Source: Oligoflexia bacterium
GTDB lineage: Bacteria > Bdellovibrionota > UBA1018
Direction of reading: 5' to 3'
Assembly (NCBI GenBank): GCA_903854365.1
Contig: CAINWE010000192.1
Span: forward strand, 1-6,676
Length of the DNA: 6,676 bases
Positions 1 through 5,807 of this stretch are shown piece after piece. The notes beneath the pieces were generated by a model. The model saw only the letters and a list, made by a program, of their open reading frames with translations, had not been told where the DNA came from and ran no database searches. The translations under genes and the position numbers were made by a program. Every line of letters starts with the position of its first letter. Within the stretch, counting starts at the first letter, position 1.

Positions 1-46
1 CGATGATCCCTGATTGAATCCAACGAAGTGGGTAAGGGAATCTCAT
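1..46 (-). CDS. Start of an unidentified protein, 5' end only, coupled to the M16 peptidase gene
   Basis: Only the first 15 codons are visible before the window ends, reading MRFPYPLRWIQSGII. The start is well supported. Its ATG overlaps the TGA of the preceding M16 gene as ATGA, and an AGGAG Shine-Dalgarno (58 to 54) lies 7 bases upstream. This geometry indicates translational coupling and an operon. The visible residues identify no family. In many bacteria small M16 peptidases are encoded in adjacent pairs, one with the HxxEH zinc site and one that lost it but supplies substrate-binding residues. By that precedent the most likely product is a second M16 subunit, but this is inference from context only. 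Confidence 0.65.
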   Translation of the reverse strand, partial: MRFPYPLRWIQSGII

Positions 47-1413
47 TTTTTTACTCCTTTAATGACGGTTCGAGAATTAGGTTGAAAATACTTCTTCGCG
101 ACCCTCAGAATGTCTTGAGGCGTGACAGTTGCTACCTTTTTCTCGTGCTCTAGGCCAACAGAAAAGTCGTCTGCTAGGGATTCATAAACTCCCAAAAAAT
201 AGGCCTTGTCGTAATTAGATTCTAGACCTTGGTAAAAGGCAAATTTGCTCTTGTTTTTAGCTCGTTTTAGCTCCTCCTCAGACACGGGAACTTCGGAGAG
301 TGACTTGAGTTCGCTAAGAATGACTTTCTCGGCCGCGCTTGCTTTTTTTCCGATTTGGAGATTGACCATGATTAAAAAGAGTGATGGATCACGATCTTCA
401 AAGTCATCCGACCGGGCGGAGCTGGCAATACCCGTATCAACGAGTGCCTCCTGGAGACGATTGCTTTTTCCATCCGTCAGCAGGCGCTGAATGAGATCCA
501 GAGCTGGCATGTCCTCGTGCCGGAAATTTGGAATCTTATAGCCCATCAAGAGTTTTTCGACCTGAATATTTAGCTTGAGTACCTTCTCCTTAGGTTTGAG
601 TTGAGCGGGTTCAGTGATCTGAGGAATTTCAGGAGTCAATTGAGGTAAAAGATGGCCGTAGTGCTTGTCAACGAGCGCCTTCACCTGCTCTGTTTTGACG
701 TCTCCAACTACGACAATAGTAGCGTGATTCGGTGCGTAATAAGTCTGATAAAATTTGGAGGCATCGTGTGCAGACATCGAGTCTAGGTCCCTTTGATACC
801 CGATGACCGGCCAGTGATAGGGGTGCTTCTCGAACGCGATCTGAAATAACTCTTGATCCATAATGCCGTCTGGACTGTTTTCGTTTCTGAATCGCCGTTC
901 GTTTTGAACTACTTCTCGTTCTGTTTTAAAAGATTGATCGTTGACAATGACGTTTGTCATTCTTTCGGATTCAGCCTTGATGATGAGTTCGAGCTGGCTC
1001 GATGGCAGCTCTTGGATATAGGCTGTGTAGTCTCTGCTGGTAAACGCATTTTCGCCTTCGGCTCCTGCGCCTTCTAAGAGACGATCAAATTCTCCGTCTT
1101 TAAGGCTCTTTGTTTCTTTGAACATCATGTGTTCGAAAAGGTGAGCCAAACCCGTCCTTCCCGGAGTCTCATTTCTAGAGCCGACTTTAAACCAGGTTTG
1201 GTAAGCAAAGGTAGGTGATGCATGATCCTCAATAACCAGGACTTTGAGTCCATTTTTAAATTGTATTCGATTGACTGAGAATGCTCCCGCAAGGGGGACT
1301 TTCTCTTGGATGGACATGCCGCGAAGTAGCGGGTCGGTTTCGGGCCGACTCGCCTTAGGAGTACTAGAACAGCCGAACGTCAATAATAGGACTAATGCTA
1401 ATAGAATCTGCAT
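43..1413 (-). CDS. M16 family zinc metallopeptidase, predicted exported lipoprotein
   Basis: Predicted peptidase of the pitrilysin/processing-peptidase family M16, about 456 residues, the usual size for single-repeat bacterial members. Numbering from the ATG at 1413, the inverted zinc motif HLFEH is at 91-95 (H91 and H95 as ligands, E94 as catalytic base). The third ligand is E172 in the NERR segment, 77 residues after H95 as in pitrilysin. YYAPNHATIVVVGD (about 226-239) and the C-terminal SNRLQEALVDTG segment (about 317-328) are typical of the two M16 domains. The N-terminus is a hydrophobic stretch ending in TFGC, with C15 followed by two serines, so a lipoprotein signal is plausible although the lipobox is not canonical. 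An upstream in-frame TTG at 1449 would add 12 residues and a positively charged n-region, but it has no Shine-Dalgarno and would precede the likely transcription start. The gene is divergent from ftsQ and coupled to a downstream gene through ATGA. Substrate unknown. Confidence 0.9.
   Translation of the reverse strand: MQILLALVLLLTFGCSSTPKASRPETDPLLRGMSIQEKVPLAGAFSVNRIQFKNGLKVLVIEDHASPTFAYQTWFKVGSRNETPGRTGLAHLFEHMMFKETKSLKDGEFDRLLEGAGAEGENAFTSRDYTAYIQELPSSQLELIIKAESERMTNVIVNDQSFKTEREVVQNERRFRNENSPDGIMDQELFQIAFEKHPYHWPVIGYQRDLDSMSAHDASKFYQTYYAPNHATIVVVGDVKTEQVKALVDKHYGHLLPQLTPEIPQITEPAQLKPKEKVLKLNIQVEKLLMGYKIPNFRHEDMPALDLIQRLLTDGKSNRLQEALVDTGIASSARSDDFEDRDPSLFLIMVNLQIGKKASAAEKVILSELKSLSEVPVSEEELKRAKNKSKFAFYQGLESNYDKAYFLGVYESLADDFSVGLEHEKKVATVTPQDILRVAKKYFQPNSRTVIKGVKK
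54..58 (-). promoter_or_regulatory. Strong ribosome binding site inside the 3' end of the M16 gene
   Basis: The - strand reads AGGAG followed by GTAAAAA-type spacing to an ATG at 46 to 44, a near-ideal Shine-Dalgarno with 7 bases between. It lies within the last codons of the upstream peptidase gene and fixes the start of the partial downstream gene. Confidence 0.75.
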
Positions 1414-1453
1414 GTTTGAGTACTTCGCACATCCCTTCGAACACCTCAAATCA

Positions 1454-1459
1454 ATTATA
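1454..1459 (-). promoter_or_regulatory. Candidate -10 box for the M16 operon
   Basis: The - strand carries a perfect TATAAT at 1459 to 1454. No good -35 hexamer is present at 16 to 18 bases; the best is GCTGTT or CTGTTG. Transcription would begin near 1447, downstream of the alternative TTG start and about 34 bases ahead of the ATG at 1413, which favours the ATG. This is a visual match only. Confidence 0.35.
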
Positions 1460-1482
1460 TAGTCATCCTGAGTCCCAACAGC

Positions 1483-1488
1483 TATGAT
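1483..1488 (+). promoter_or_regulatory. Candidate -10 box for the ftsQAZ operon
   Basis: TATGAT lies 12 bases before the ftsQ ATG in the short gap between the divergent genes. No convincing -35 is seen at 16 to 18 bases upstream. If used, the leader would be only about 6 bases long, which agrees with the absence of a Shine-Dalgarno in front of ftsQ. Promoters within the M16 coding region are equally possible. Confidence 0.22.
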
Positions 1489-1500
1489 GATTTCATTGAA

Positions 1501-2289
1501 ATGAGCAAGTTTAAGAATATTTTGATTCTAGGCCTTTCGACTTCTGTAATCCTAGGCACTTTCATTGGCCTTTTCTATGCTTTTCACTCTGAGCTCTACA
1601 CAGTGAAGAAGGTAGAAGTTGTGAGCTCTCTTGAGATACCGCCTCTTAGTAATCAAGCTATCCTGAATCTGGCTGCCGTTCCGACCGGGAGCGTAAACCT
1701 ATTTTTTTTGGACTTGAAGGCGATTGAAAAACGTCTCACGGCCAGCGAGTGGATCGAGCGCGTGAGCATTCAGGTGAAGCCTAAGGATACGCTAGCGGTT
1801 TTTATCACCTATCGAGAGCCTCGAGCTATCATTCAAAGTAAACAGGGTGACTTAGCATTAGTCGACGATTCGGGCAGGGTCTACGGTTCGGCCAATAGAG
1901 TCGGGTCTCCTGACCTACCCCTGCTCGGAGGGTTTAACGAACAGAATCCAGAGAGAATTCGACAAGCTCTACAGCTCATAGCGAATTGGGACGCTGCTTC
2001 AGTGAGTGGCGTATCTGCGATTTCTTCAGTGAATTGGGACGATGATCGAGGGTTTACAGCGCTTGTGTCCTATGCCATGAAGCATTCCAAGTCTAATACG
2101 GGTATTAGTTCGTCTGTATTTGGTAGGGCAACGGTTGATTTCGGTACGGATGTCTTGACCAATTTAGATGTTCGTTTGGTGCACTTGGCTAATGTTTTTC
2201 AGTATTTGGGGGAGCAGGGAGTGTTCGTGCGGCAGATCTGGGCTGACGCGGGGAAAAAGATTGTTGTCAAAACCGCGCATGGTTCTTAG
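1501..2289 (+). CDS. ftsQ: Cell division protein FtsQ (DivIB family)
   Basis: A 262-residue bitopic inner-membrane protein of the divisome that in known systems holds FtsB and FtsL and links early to late division proteins. The layout is right for FtsQ. A short charged cytoplasmic tail (MSKFKN) is followed by one membrane segment at about 7-28. A POTRA domain spans roughly 33-104, from TVKKVEVV to the conserved VFITYREPRAII. The C-terminal beta domain follows, with LALVDDSGRVYG (118-129), the DLPLLGG turn (138-144) and a closing strand IWADAGKKIVVK resembling the usual 'DLR..kvvvk' ending. It lies directly ahead of ftsA and ftsZ, as in most dcw clusters. The ATG start is chosen because it gives the normal short tail, but no Shine-Dalgarno is visible upstream. 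Sequence divergence is high, as usual for FtsQ, so the call rests on architecture plus synteny. Confidence 0.9.
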   Translation: MSKFKNILILGLSTSVILGTFIGLFYAFHSELYTVKKVEVVSSLEIPPLSNQAILNLAAVPTGSVNLFFLDLKAIEKRLTASEWIERVSIQVKPKDTLAVFITYREPRAIIQSKQGDLALVDDSGRVYGSANRVGSPDLPLLGGFNEQNPERIRQALQLIANWDAASVSGVSAISSVNWDDDRGFTALVSYAMKHSKSNTGISSSVFGRATVDFGTDVLTNLDVRLVHLANVFQYLGEQGVFVRQIWADAGKKIVVKTAHGS

Positions 2290-2301
2290 AATTCTTATAG
2301 G

Positions 2302-2314
2302 GGTAAATTTTACC
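2302..2314. repeat. Short perfect inverted repeat in the ftsQ-ftsA gap
   Basis: GGTAAA and TTTACC flank a single central T, giving a 13-base palindrome 12 bases after the ftsQ stop. The centre is too tight for an RNA hairpin with the full stem, so an operator-like protein site is more natural than a terminator, and no T-run follows. It may be chance. Confidence 0.3.
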
Positions 2315-2354
2315 TAGTTCAATCCGGCTAAACGTGGAGCTGATTCCGCTCTGC

Positions 2355-2363
2355 GGGGGGAAG
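2355..2363 (+). promoter_or_regulatory. Ribosome binding site deciding the ftsA start
   Basis: GGGGGGAAG precedes two overlapping candidate starts, GTG at 2366 and ATG at 2369. The G-run ends 8 bases before the ATG and 5 before the GTG, so the ATG has the better spacing as well as the better codon. Confidence 0.55.
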
Positions 2364-2368
2364 TAGTG

Positions 2369-3448
2369 ATGCCTAAAAATAATTTTGTCGTTGGCCTGGA
2401 TTTGGGGACGACCAAGACCTGTTGTTTAGTCGGAAAATTTGAGGATGATGACTCGGGTGGCTCCTTGCAGATTATAGGCATGGGCTCCGCTCCCTCTGCC
2501 GGCTTACGAAGAGGGGTGATAGTGGATAGTGATGCCACCGTCGATAGCTTGATTAGGGCCGTAGAAGAGGCTGAGCTGATGGCCGGCGTGAAAGTTTCTA
2601 CTGTTTATACGGGAATGGCCGGGGGGTTAGTGCAGCCCAGGATTTCGGAGGGATTTGGAATCGATCAAGGCGGATTAGAAGTTGAGGGAAACCTTCAAGG
2701 CATGGTTTCTTCGGCTGAGACGATTATTCAGTGTACTACGAGGGCGGGCCTGGAGGTTGCAGAGTTTTGCTTAGAGCCCATTGCTTCAGGTGAGTCTGTT
2801 CTTTCTAGTCAGGAGAAGCAAGTAGGAGCACTCTTGGTAGATTTAGGGGGTGGTACTAGCGACATCGCTATTTTCAAGGACGGCGTGATTGTTCATGCTG
2901 GGGTGTTGCCGTTGGGTGGGCACCAGATCACCAACGATATTGCGCTGGGTTTGCGCCTGACTCAGGTCGAGGCGGAGCGGTTGAAGGTCCGTCGTGGGTG
3001 CGCACTTCGTGCGCTCGTTAAGGCGGATGAAACGATTGAGGTTACTGGGGTGAGTGGGAAAGGTCCGAGAGTTCTATCTAGGCAGGTGCTTGCTGAAATG
3101 ATTGAGCCTCGGGTTGATGAAATTTTCACTCTAATACAGAGGGAAGTCATAAAATCTGGATTTCAGGGCTTACTGTCGGCGGGAGTTGTGATTACGGGGG
3201 GAGCAACTCTATTGGAGGGGATGCCAGAACTGGCTGAGTGGGTTTTTGAGATCCCAGCCAGGAGGGGATTTCCACAGGGGGTCGGCGGTTTAAGGAATGT
3301 GGTGAATTCCCCTAGGTATGCAACGGTGGTTGGGCTTTTGAAATATGGAGCAAGAAATAGTTCAAGAACTCGATCCCCAGTGAGGGAGAGAAACATCTAC
3401 GATAAAGTCCGCGGGTCTATGAGGACCTGGATCAAAGACTTATTCTAA
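2369..3448 (+). CDS. ftsA: Cell division protein FtsA, with a strongly reduced 1C subdomain
   Basis: Actin-like ATPase that tethers FtsZ filaments to the inner membrane and recruits later division proteins. From the ATG it has 359 residues, against about 420 for E. coli FtsA. The ATPase signature is complete. Phosphate-1 LDLGTTKTCCLVG is at 10-22, phosphate-2 VDLGGGTSDIAIF at 157-169 and the adenosine motif ITGGATLLEG at 275-284. KVRRGCAL (206-213) and RQVLAEMIEPR (238-248) are typical FtsA segments. The C-terminus YDKVRGSMRTWIKDLF is an amphipathic membrane-targeting helix. The shortfall is concentrated between AELMAGVKVSTVYTGMAGG and AGLEV. About 36 residues stand there, where E. coli FtsA has nearly 90 that form subdomain 1C and its link to 1A. 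The frame is open and FtsA-like on both sides, so the gene does not look frameshifted. A 79-base gap follows ftsQ; ftsZ begins 22 bases after the stop. Confidence 0.96.
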   Translation: MPKNNFVVGLDLGTTKTCCLVGKFEDDDSGGSLQIIGMGSAPSAGLRRGVIVDSDATVDSLIRAVEEAELMAGVKVSTVYTGMAGGLVQPRISEGFGIDQGGLEVEGNLQGMVSSAETIIQCTTRAGLEVAEFCLEPIASGESVLSSQEKQVGALLVDLGGGTSDIAIFKDGVIVHAGVLPLGGHQITNDIALGLRLTQVEAERLKVRRGCALRALVKADETIEVTGVSGKGPRVLSRQVLAEMIEPRVDEIFTLIQREVIKSGFQGLLSAGVVITGGATLLEGMPELAEWVFEIPARRGFPQGVGGLRNVVNSPRYATVVGLLKYGARNSSRTRSPVRERNIYDKVRGSMRTWIKDLF

Positions 3449-3470
3449 ACCAGAAGGGTACCAAATTAAT

Positions 3471-4958
3471 ATGTTCGATATAAATCAATTTGCCAGTCAG
3501 GGTGCGAAGATAAAAGTGGTCGGAGTGGGCGGAAGTGGTTGCAATGCAGTCAATACCATGATCCGAACCGGCTTAGAAGGTGTAGAATTTATTACCGCGA
3601 ATACCGATCGGCAAGCTTTGGAGGCTTCCCTTGCTCCAATGAAGCTGCCCATCGGGCAGGAGCTCACCAAGGGATTAGGAGCCGGTGCGAATCCTGAAGT
3701 AGGTCGTAAGGCGGCCCTTGAGGAGTATGCAAGAATTTCGGAAGTGCTCGCGGGCGCGGATATGGTATTTATTACTGCCGGTATGGGAGGTGGTACAGGT
3801 ACAGGAGCAGCCCCCGTTTTTGCGAAAATTGCAAAAGAGATTGGGGCTCTGACTGTGGGTGTGGTGACCAAGCCCTTTATGTTTGAAGGCAAAAAGCGAA
3901 TGCGACATGCCGAACAGGGGATGAGTTGGCTGAGAGAGAGTGTCGATTCTCTGATTACTATTCCTAATCAACGGTTGCTTGCTATCTCAGGGACGACTCT
4001 TTCCATGATGGACGCTTTCAAGCGTGCAGACGAGGTGTTGCTCAATGCTGTTCAGGGTATCTCGGACCTCATTAATCATACTGGCTTGATCAACAGCGAC
4101 TTTGCAGATGTTAAGACCATCATGCAAAATAAGGGCTTGGCATTAATGGGGATTGGTTTCGGGGAGGGTGAGCATCGGGCAGTTGAGGCGGCGACCAATG
4201 CAATTTCGAGTCCTCTGTTAGAGGACATCTCAATCGACGGAGCTACCGGTATTATTATCAATATTACGGGTGGGTCCAATCTAAAAATTCATGAGGTCAA
4301 TGAGGCAACGACATTAATTATGGAGGCCGCTCATGAAGATGCCGAGATTATTTTCGGGACTGTGATCGACGAGTCGATGAAGGATGCCGTCAAGGTGACC
4401 GTAATTGCCACGGGATTGGGTGGCGTGGTTAGCTTGGGGGTTCCTCAGGCAACCTTGGTCCAGGTCCCTTCGAACGCTCCTGTTGTTCAGTCTACAGTTC
4501 AAGAGAGTAAGAATTATGGTGAGGTTGCAGCGCAACAGAGCCAGACTCGCTCAGCGGCAGCTCCGAGCGCGCCTGCAACGCCTGTCCAGGCTAACGCTCG
4601 GGTGAGTGCGCCTACTATGACTGACCAGGCTCAGTCGCTCCCTCCGAGTCGGGTGCCGCCGCAGCCTTCGGCTGCGATGTTAGCTGCAGCAAAATCTCAA
4701 AGGCAGCAGTCGGAAGCAGAGGCCCGAACGGTGTTCAATGATTTTCAAGCGTCGCAGGAGCTGGAGGAAGTTGTGGCGAAGGAATCGCCGATCGTGTCCG
4801 GAATTGCAGCTGTACCTCCAGTTCATGGCGTTGCCGCTGAGTCGGTTGAGTTAGCCCGGGCTAGAGCCATTGCGCAGCGCTTAGGTATCACGAACCTGAC
4901 AGATGATGAGTACGATATTCCTACCTATATGCGCAGGCAGCAAGAAAAAGAAATGTAG
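3471..4958 (+). CDS. ftsZ: Cell division GTPase FtsZ with a long C-terminal linker
   Basis: Tubulin-homologous GTPase that polymerises into the Z-ring at midcell. The GTP-binding domain starts with VVGVGGSGCNAVNTM (16-30) and carries the tubulin signature GGGTGTGAAPV at 106-116. The T7 catalytic loop is at 208-213 with N208, D210 and D213; S209 occupies a position that is usually a bulky aliphatic residue. The globular part ends near VTVIATGLGG (309-318). A disordered linker of about 160 residues rich in Ala, Pro, Gln and Ser follows. The conserved C-terminal peptide DEYDIPTYMRRQ (479-490) is the expected docking site for FtsA and other partners. Total length is 495, against 383 in E. coli, and the excess is almost all linker. 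The start is fixed by alignment of the N-terminal strand; a GAAGGG lies 12 bases upstream, slightly far for a Shine-Dalgarno. It is the last gene before a strong terminator. Confidence 0.98.
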   Translation: MFDINQFASQGAKIKVVGVGGSGCNAVNTMIRTGLEGVEFITANTDRQALEASLAPMKLPIGQELTKGLGAGANPEVGRKAALEEYARISEVLAGADMVFITAGMGGGTGTGAAPVFAKIAKEIGALTVGVVTKPFMFEGKKRMRHAEQGMSWLRESVDSLITIPNQRLLAISGTTLSMMDAFKRADEVLLNAVQGISDLINHTGLINSDFADVKTIMQNKGLALMGIGFGEGEHRAVEAATNAISSPLLEDISIDGATGIIINITGGSNLKIHEVNEATTLIMEAAHEDAEIIFGTVIDESMKDAVKVTVIATGLGGVVSLGVPQATLVQVPSNAPVVQSTVQESKNYGEVAAQQSQTRSAAAPSAPATPVQANARVSAPTMTDQAQSLPPSRVPPQPSAAMLAAAKSQRQQSEAEARTVFNDFQASQELEEVVAKESPIVSGIAAVPPVHGVAAESVELARARAIAQRLGITNLTDDEYDIPTYMRRQQEKEM

Positions 4959-4983
4959 CAGTGGATTTGTTGAGAGGCTCTTC

Positions 4984-5028
4984 AAGGCGGGGGGAGTGGC
5001 AAAAGAGCCAGTCCCCCCGCCTTGTTTT
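4984..5028 (+). terminator. Rho-independent terminator after ftsZ
   Basis: A perfect 12-bp stem pairs AAGGCGGGGGGA (4984-4995) with TCCCCCCGCCTT (5012-5023). After a single G-G mismatch it continues as a 4-bp TGGC/GCCA stem with a 6-base AAAAGA loop. It is followed by G and TTTTT. The T-run is on the + side only, so it ends the ftsQAZ transcript rather than serving both converging genes. Confidence 0.93.
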
Positions 5029-5039
5029 TCGGACTAGTA

Positions 5040-5807
5040 TTAGGCGCCGGTGGTGAGCCCACCGTCTATGGTGATGCATTGACCCGTAATGTAGGATGAG
5101 TTATCGCAAACTAGAAATGCGACTAGATTTGCAATGTCTTCTGGTCTCCCCATTCTTTTGAATGGAATTCTTTCTACAAATTTATTTTTAATGTCTTCTG
5201 GAATTTTTTTGGTTAGAGCGGAATCGACAAAACCAGGTGCGACGGCATTTACGTTGATATTATATTTTGCCAGCTCTAGCGCCCAGGTTCCGGTTAATCC
5301 GGTTAAGCCAGATTTTGATGCAGCGTAGTTTGATTGACCGATATTTCCGTTGAGCGAGACTGAGGCAATGTTCACTATTTTTCCGTATTTTTGCTCCATC
5401 ATTTCTCGTGCACAAGCTTGACCCATATTGAAGGGCCCTTTTAAATTCACCCGGATGACCTCGTCCCATTTTTCCTCAGTAAGGTTGTTAAGCAGCGCGT
5501 CTCTTGTAATTCCAGCGTTATTGACTAAAATGTCGATCCTTCCAAATCTACTTTTGACTTCTTGAGCTAAGTCGGCTGCCTGTCTATGCGATGAGATATC
5601 ATGGGTTGAGCTCATAGACGGAGCTCCTATTTTTTCAATTTCCATCCTGATCGAGGCGACTGCCTCCTCATTGATGTCATTAAGGATAACTGTAGCGCCG
5701 GCTTGAGCGAGCTTTTTCGCGGTTTCTGCCCCAATGCCTCGCCCAGAGCCGGTAATAATTGAAACTTTACCCTGGATTGAATCTAGAAAAGACAAGCTAT
5801 TTTTCAT
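5040..5807 (-). CDS. Short-chain dehydrogenase/reductase, FabG/PhaB-like 3-oxoacyl reductase
   Basis: A 255-residue classical SDR, cytosolic and expected to act as a tetramer. It probably reduces 3-oxoacyl-ACP or 3-oxoacyl-CoA thioesters, or the reverse. The cofactor motif TGSGRGIG is at 19-26, NNAG at 96-99 and the structural N121 in VNLKG. The catalytic set is S149 (or S151), Y161 and K165 in the YAASK box. NVNAVAPGFVDSALT (185-199) and the ending YITGQCITIDGG are typical of FabG-type enzymes. The spacing from S149 to Y161 is one residue shorter than in E. coli FabG as I recall it. D44 at the end of the second strand (ILND) suggests NAD(H) rather than NADP(H). No acp, fabD or pha gene is in view, so the specific pathway is open and no symbol is given. 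The start ATG has only a weak GAGA upstream, but MKNSLSFLDSIQGKV is a reasonable N-terminus. It converges on ftsZ. Confidence 0.9.
   Translation of the reverse strand: MKNSLSFLDSIQGKVSIITGSGRGIGAETAKKLAQAGATVILNDINEEAVASIRMEIEKIGAPSMSSTHDISSHRQAADLAQEVKSRFGRIDILVNNAGITRDALLNNLTEEKWDEVIRVNLKGPFNMGQACAREMMEQKYGKIVNIASVSLNGNIGQSNYAASKSGLTGLTGTWALELAKYNINVNAVAPGFVDSALTKKIPEDIKNKFVERIPFKRMGRPEDIANLVAFLVCDNSSYITGQCITIDGGLTTGA

Noticed and set aside
245..1462. Several + strand open frames opposite the M16 peptidase gene
   Set aside because: The M16 frame has intact catalytic and fold motifs along its whole length, so these are shadows.
2366..2368. GTG as the ftsA start
   Set aside because: The ATG at 2369 is directly adjacent, is a better codon and sits 8 bases from the G-rich ribosome site instead of 5. 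The difference is one residue.
3497..3971. Two long antisense open frames opposite ftsZ (131 and 98 residues)
   Set aside because: They lie entirely within the strongly conserved GTPase domain. Their translations are low-complexity Pro/Ala/Thr or Ser/His-rich shadows without a ribosome site or recognisable motif.
4405..4605. A 66-residue + strand frame overlapping the ftsZ linker
   Set aside because: Arg/Leu-rich translation from an out-of-frame reading of the Ala/Gln-rich linker codons; no start signals.
4660..4676. Perfect 7-bp inverted repeat with a 3-base loop inside the ftsZ linker
   Set aside because: It is explained by runs of Ala/Pro codons (GCAGCC ... GGCTGC). No T-run follows, so it is not an internal terminator.
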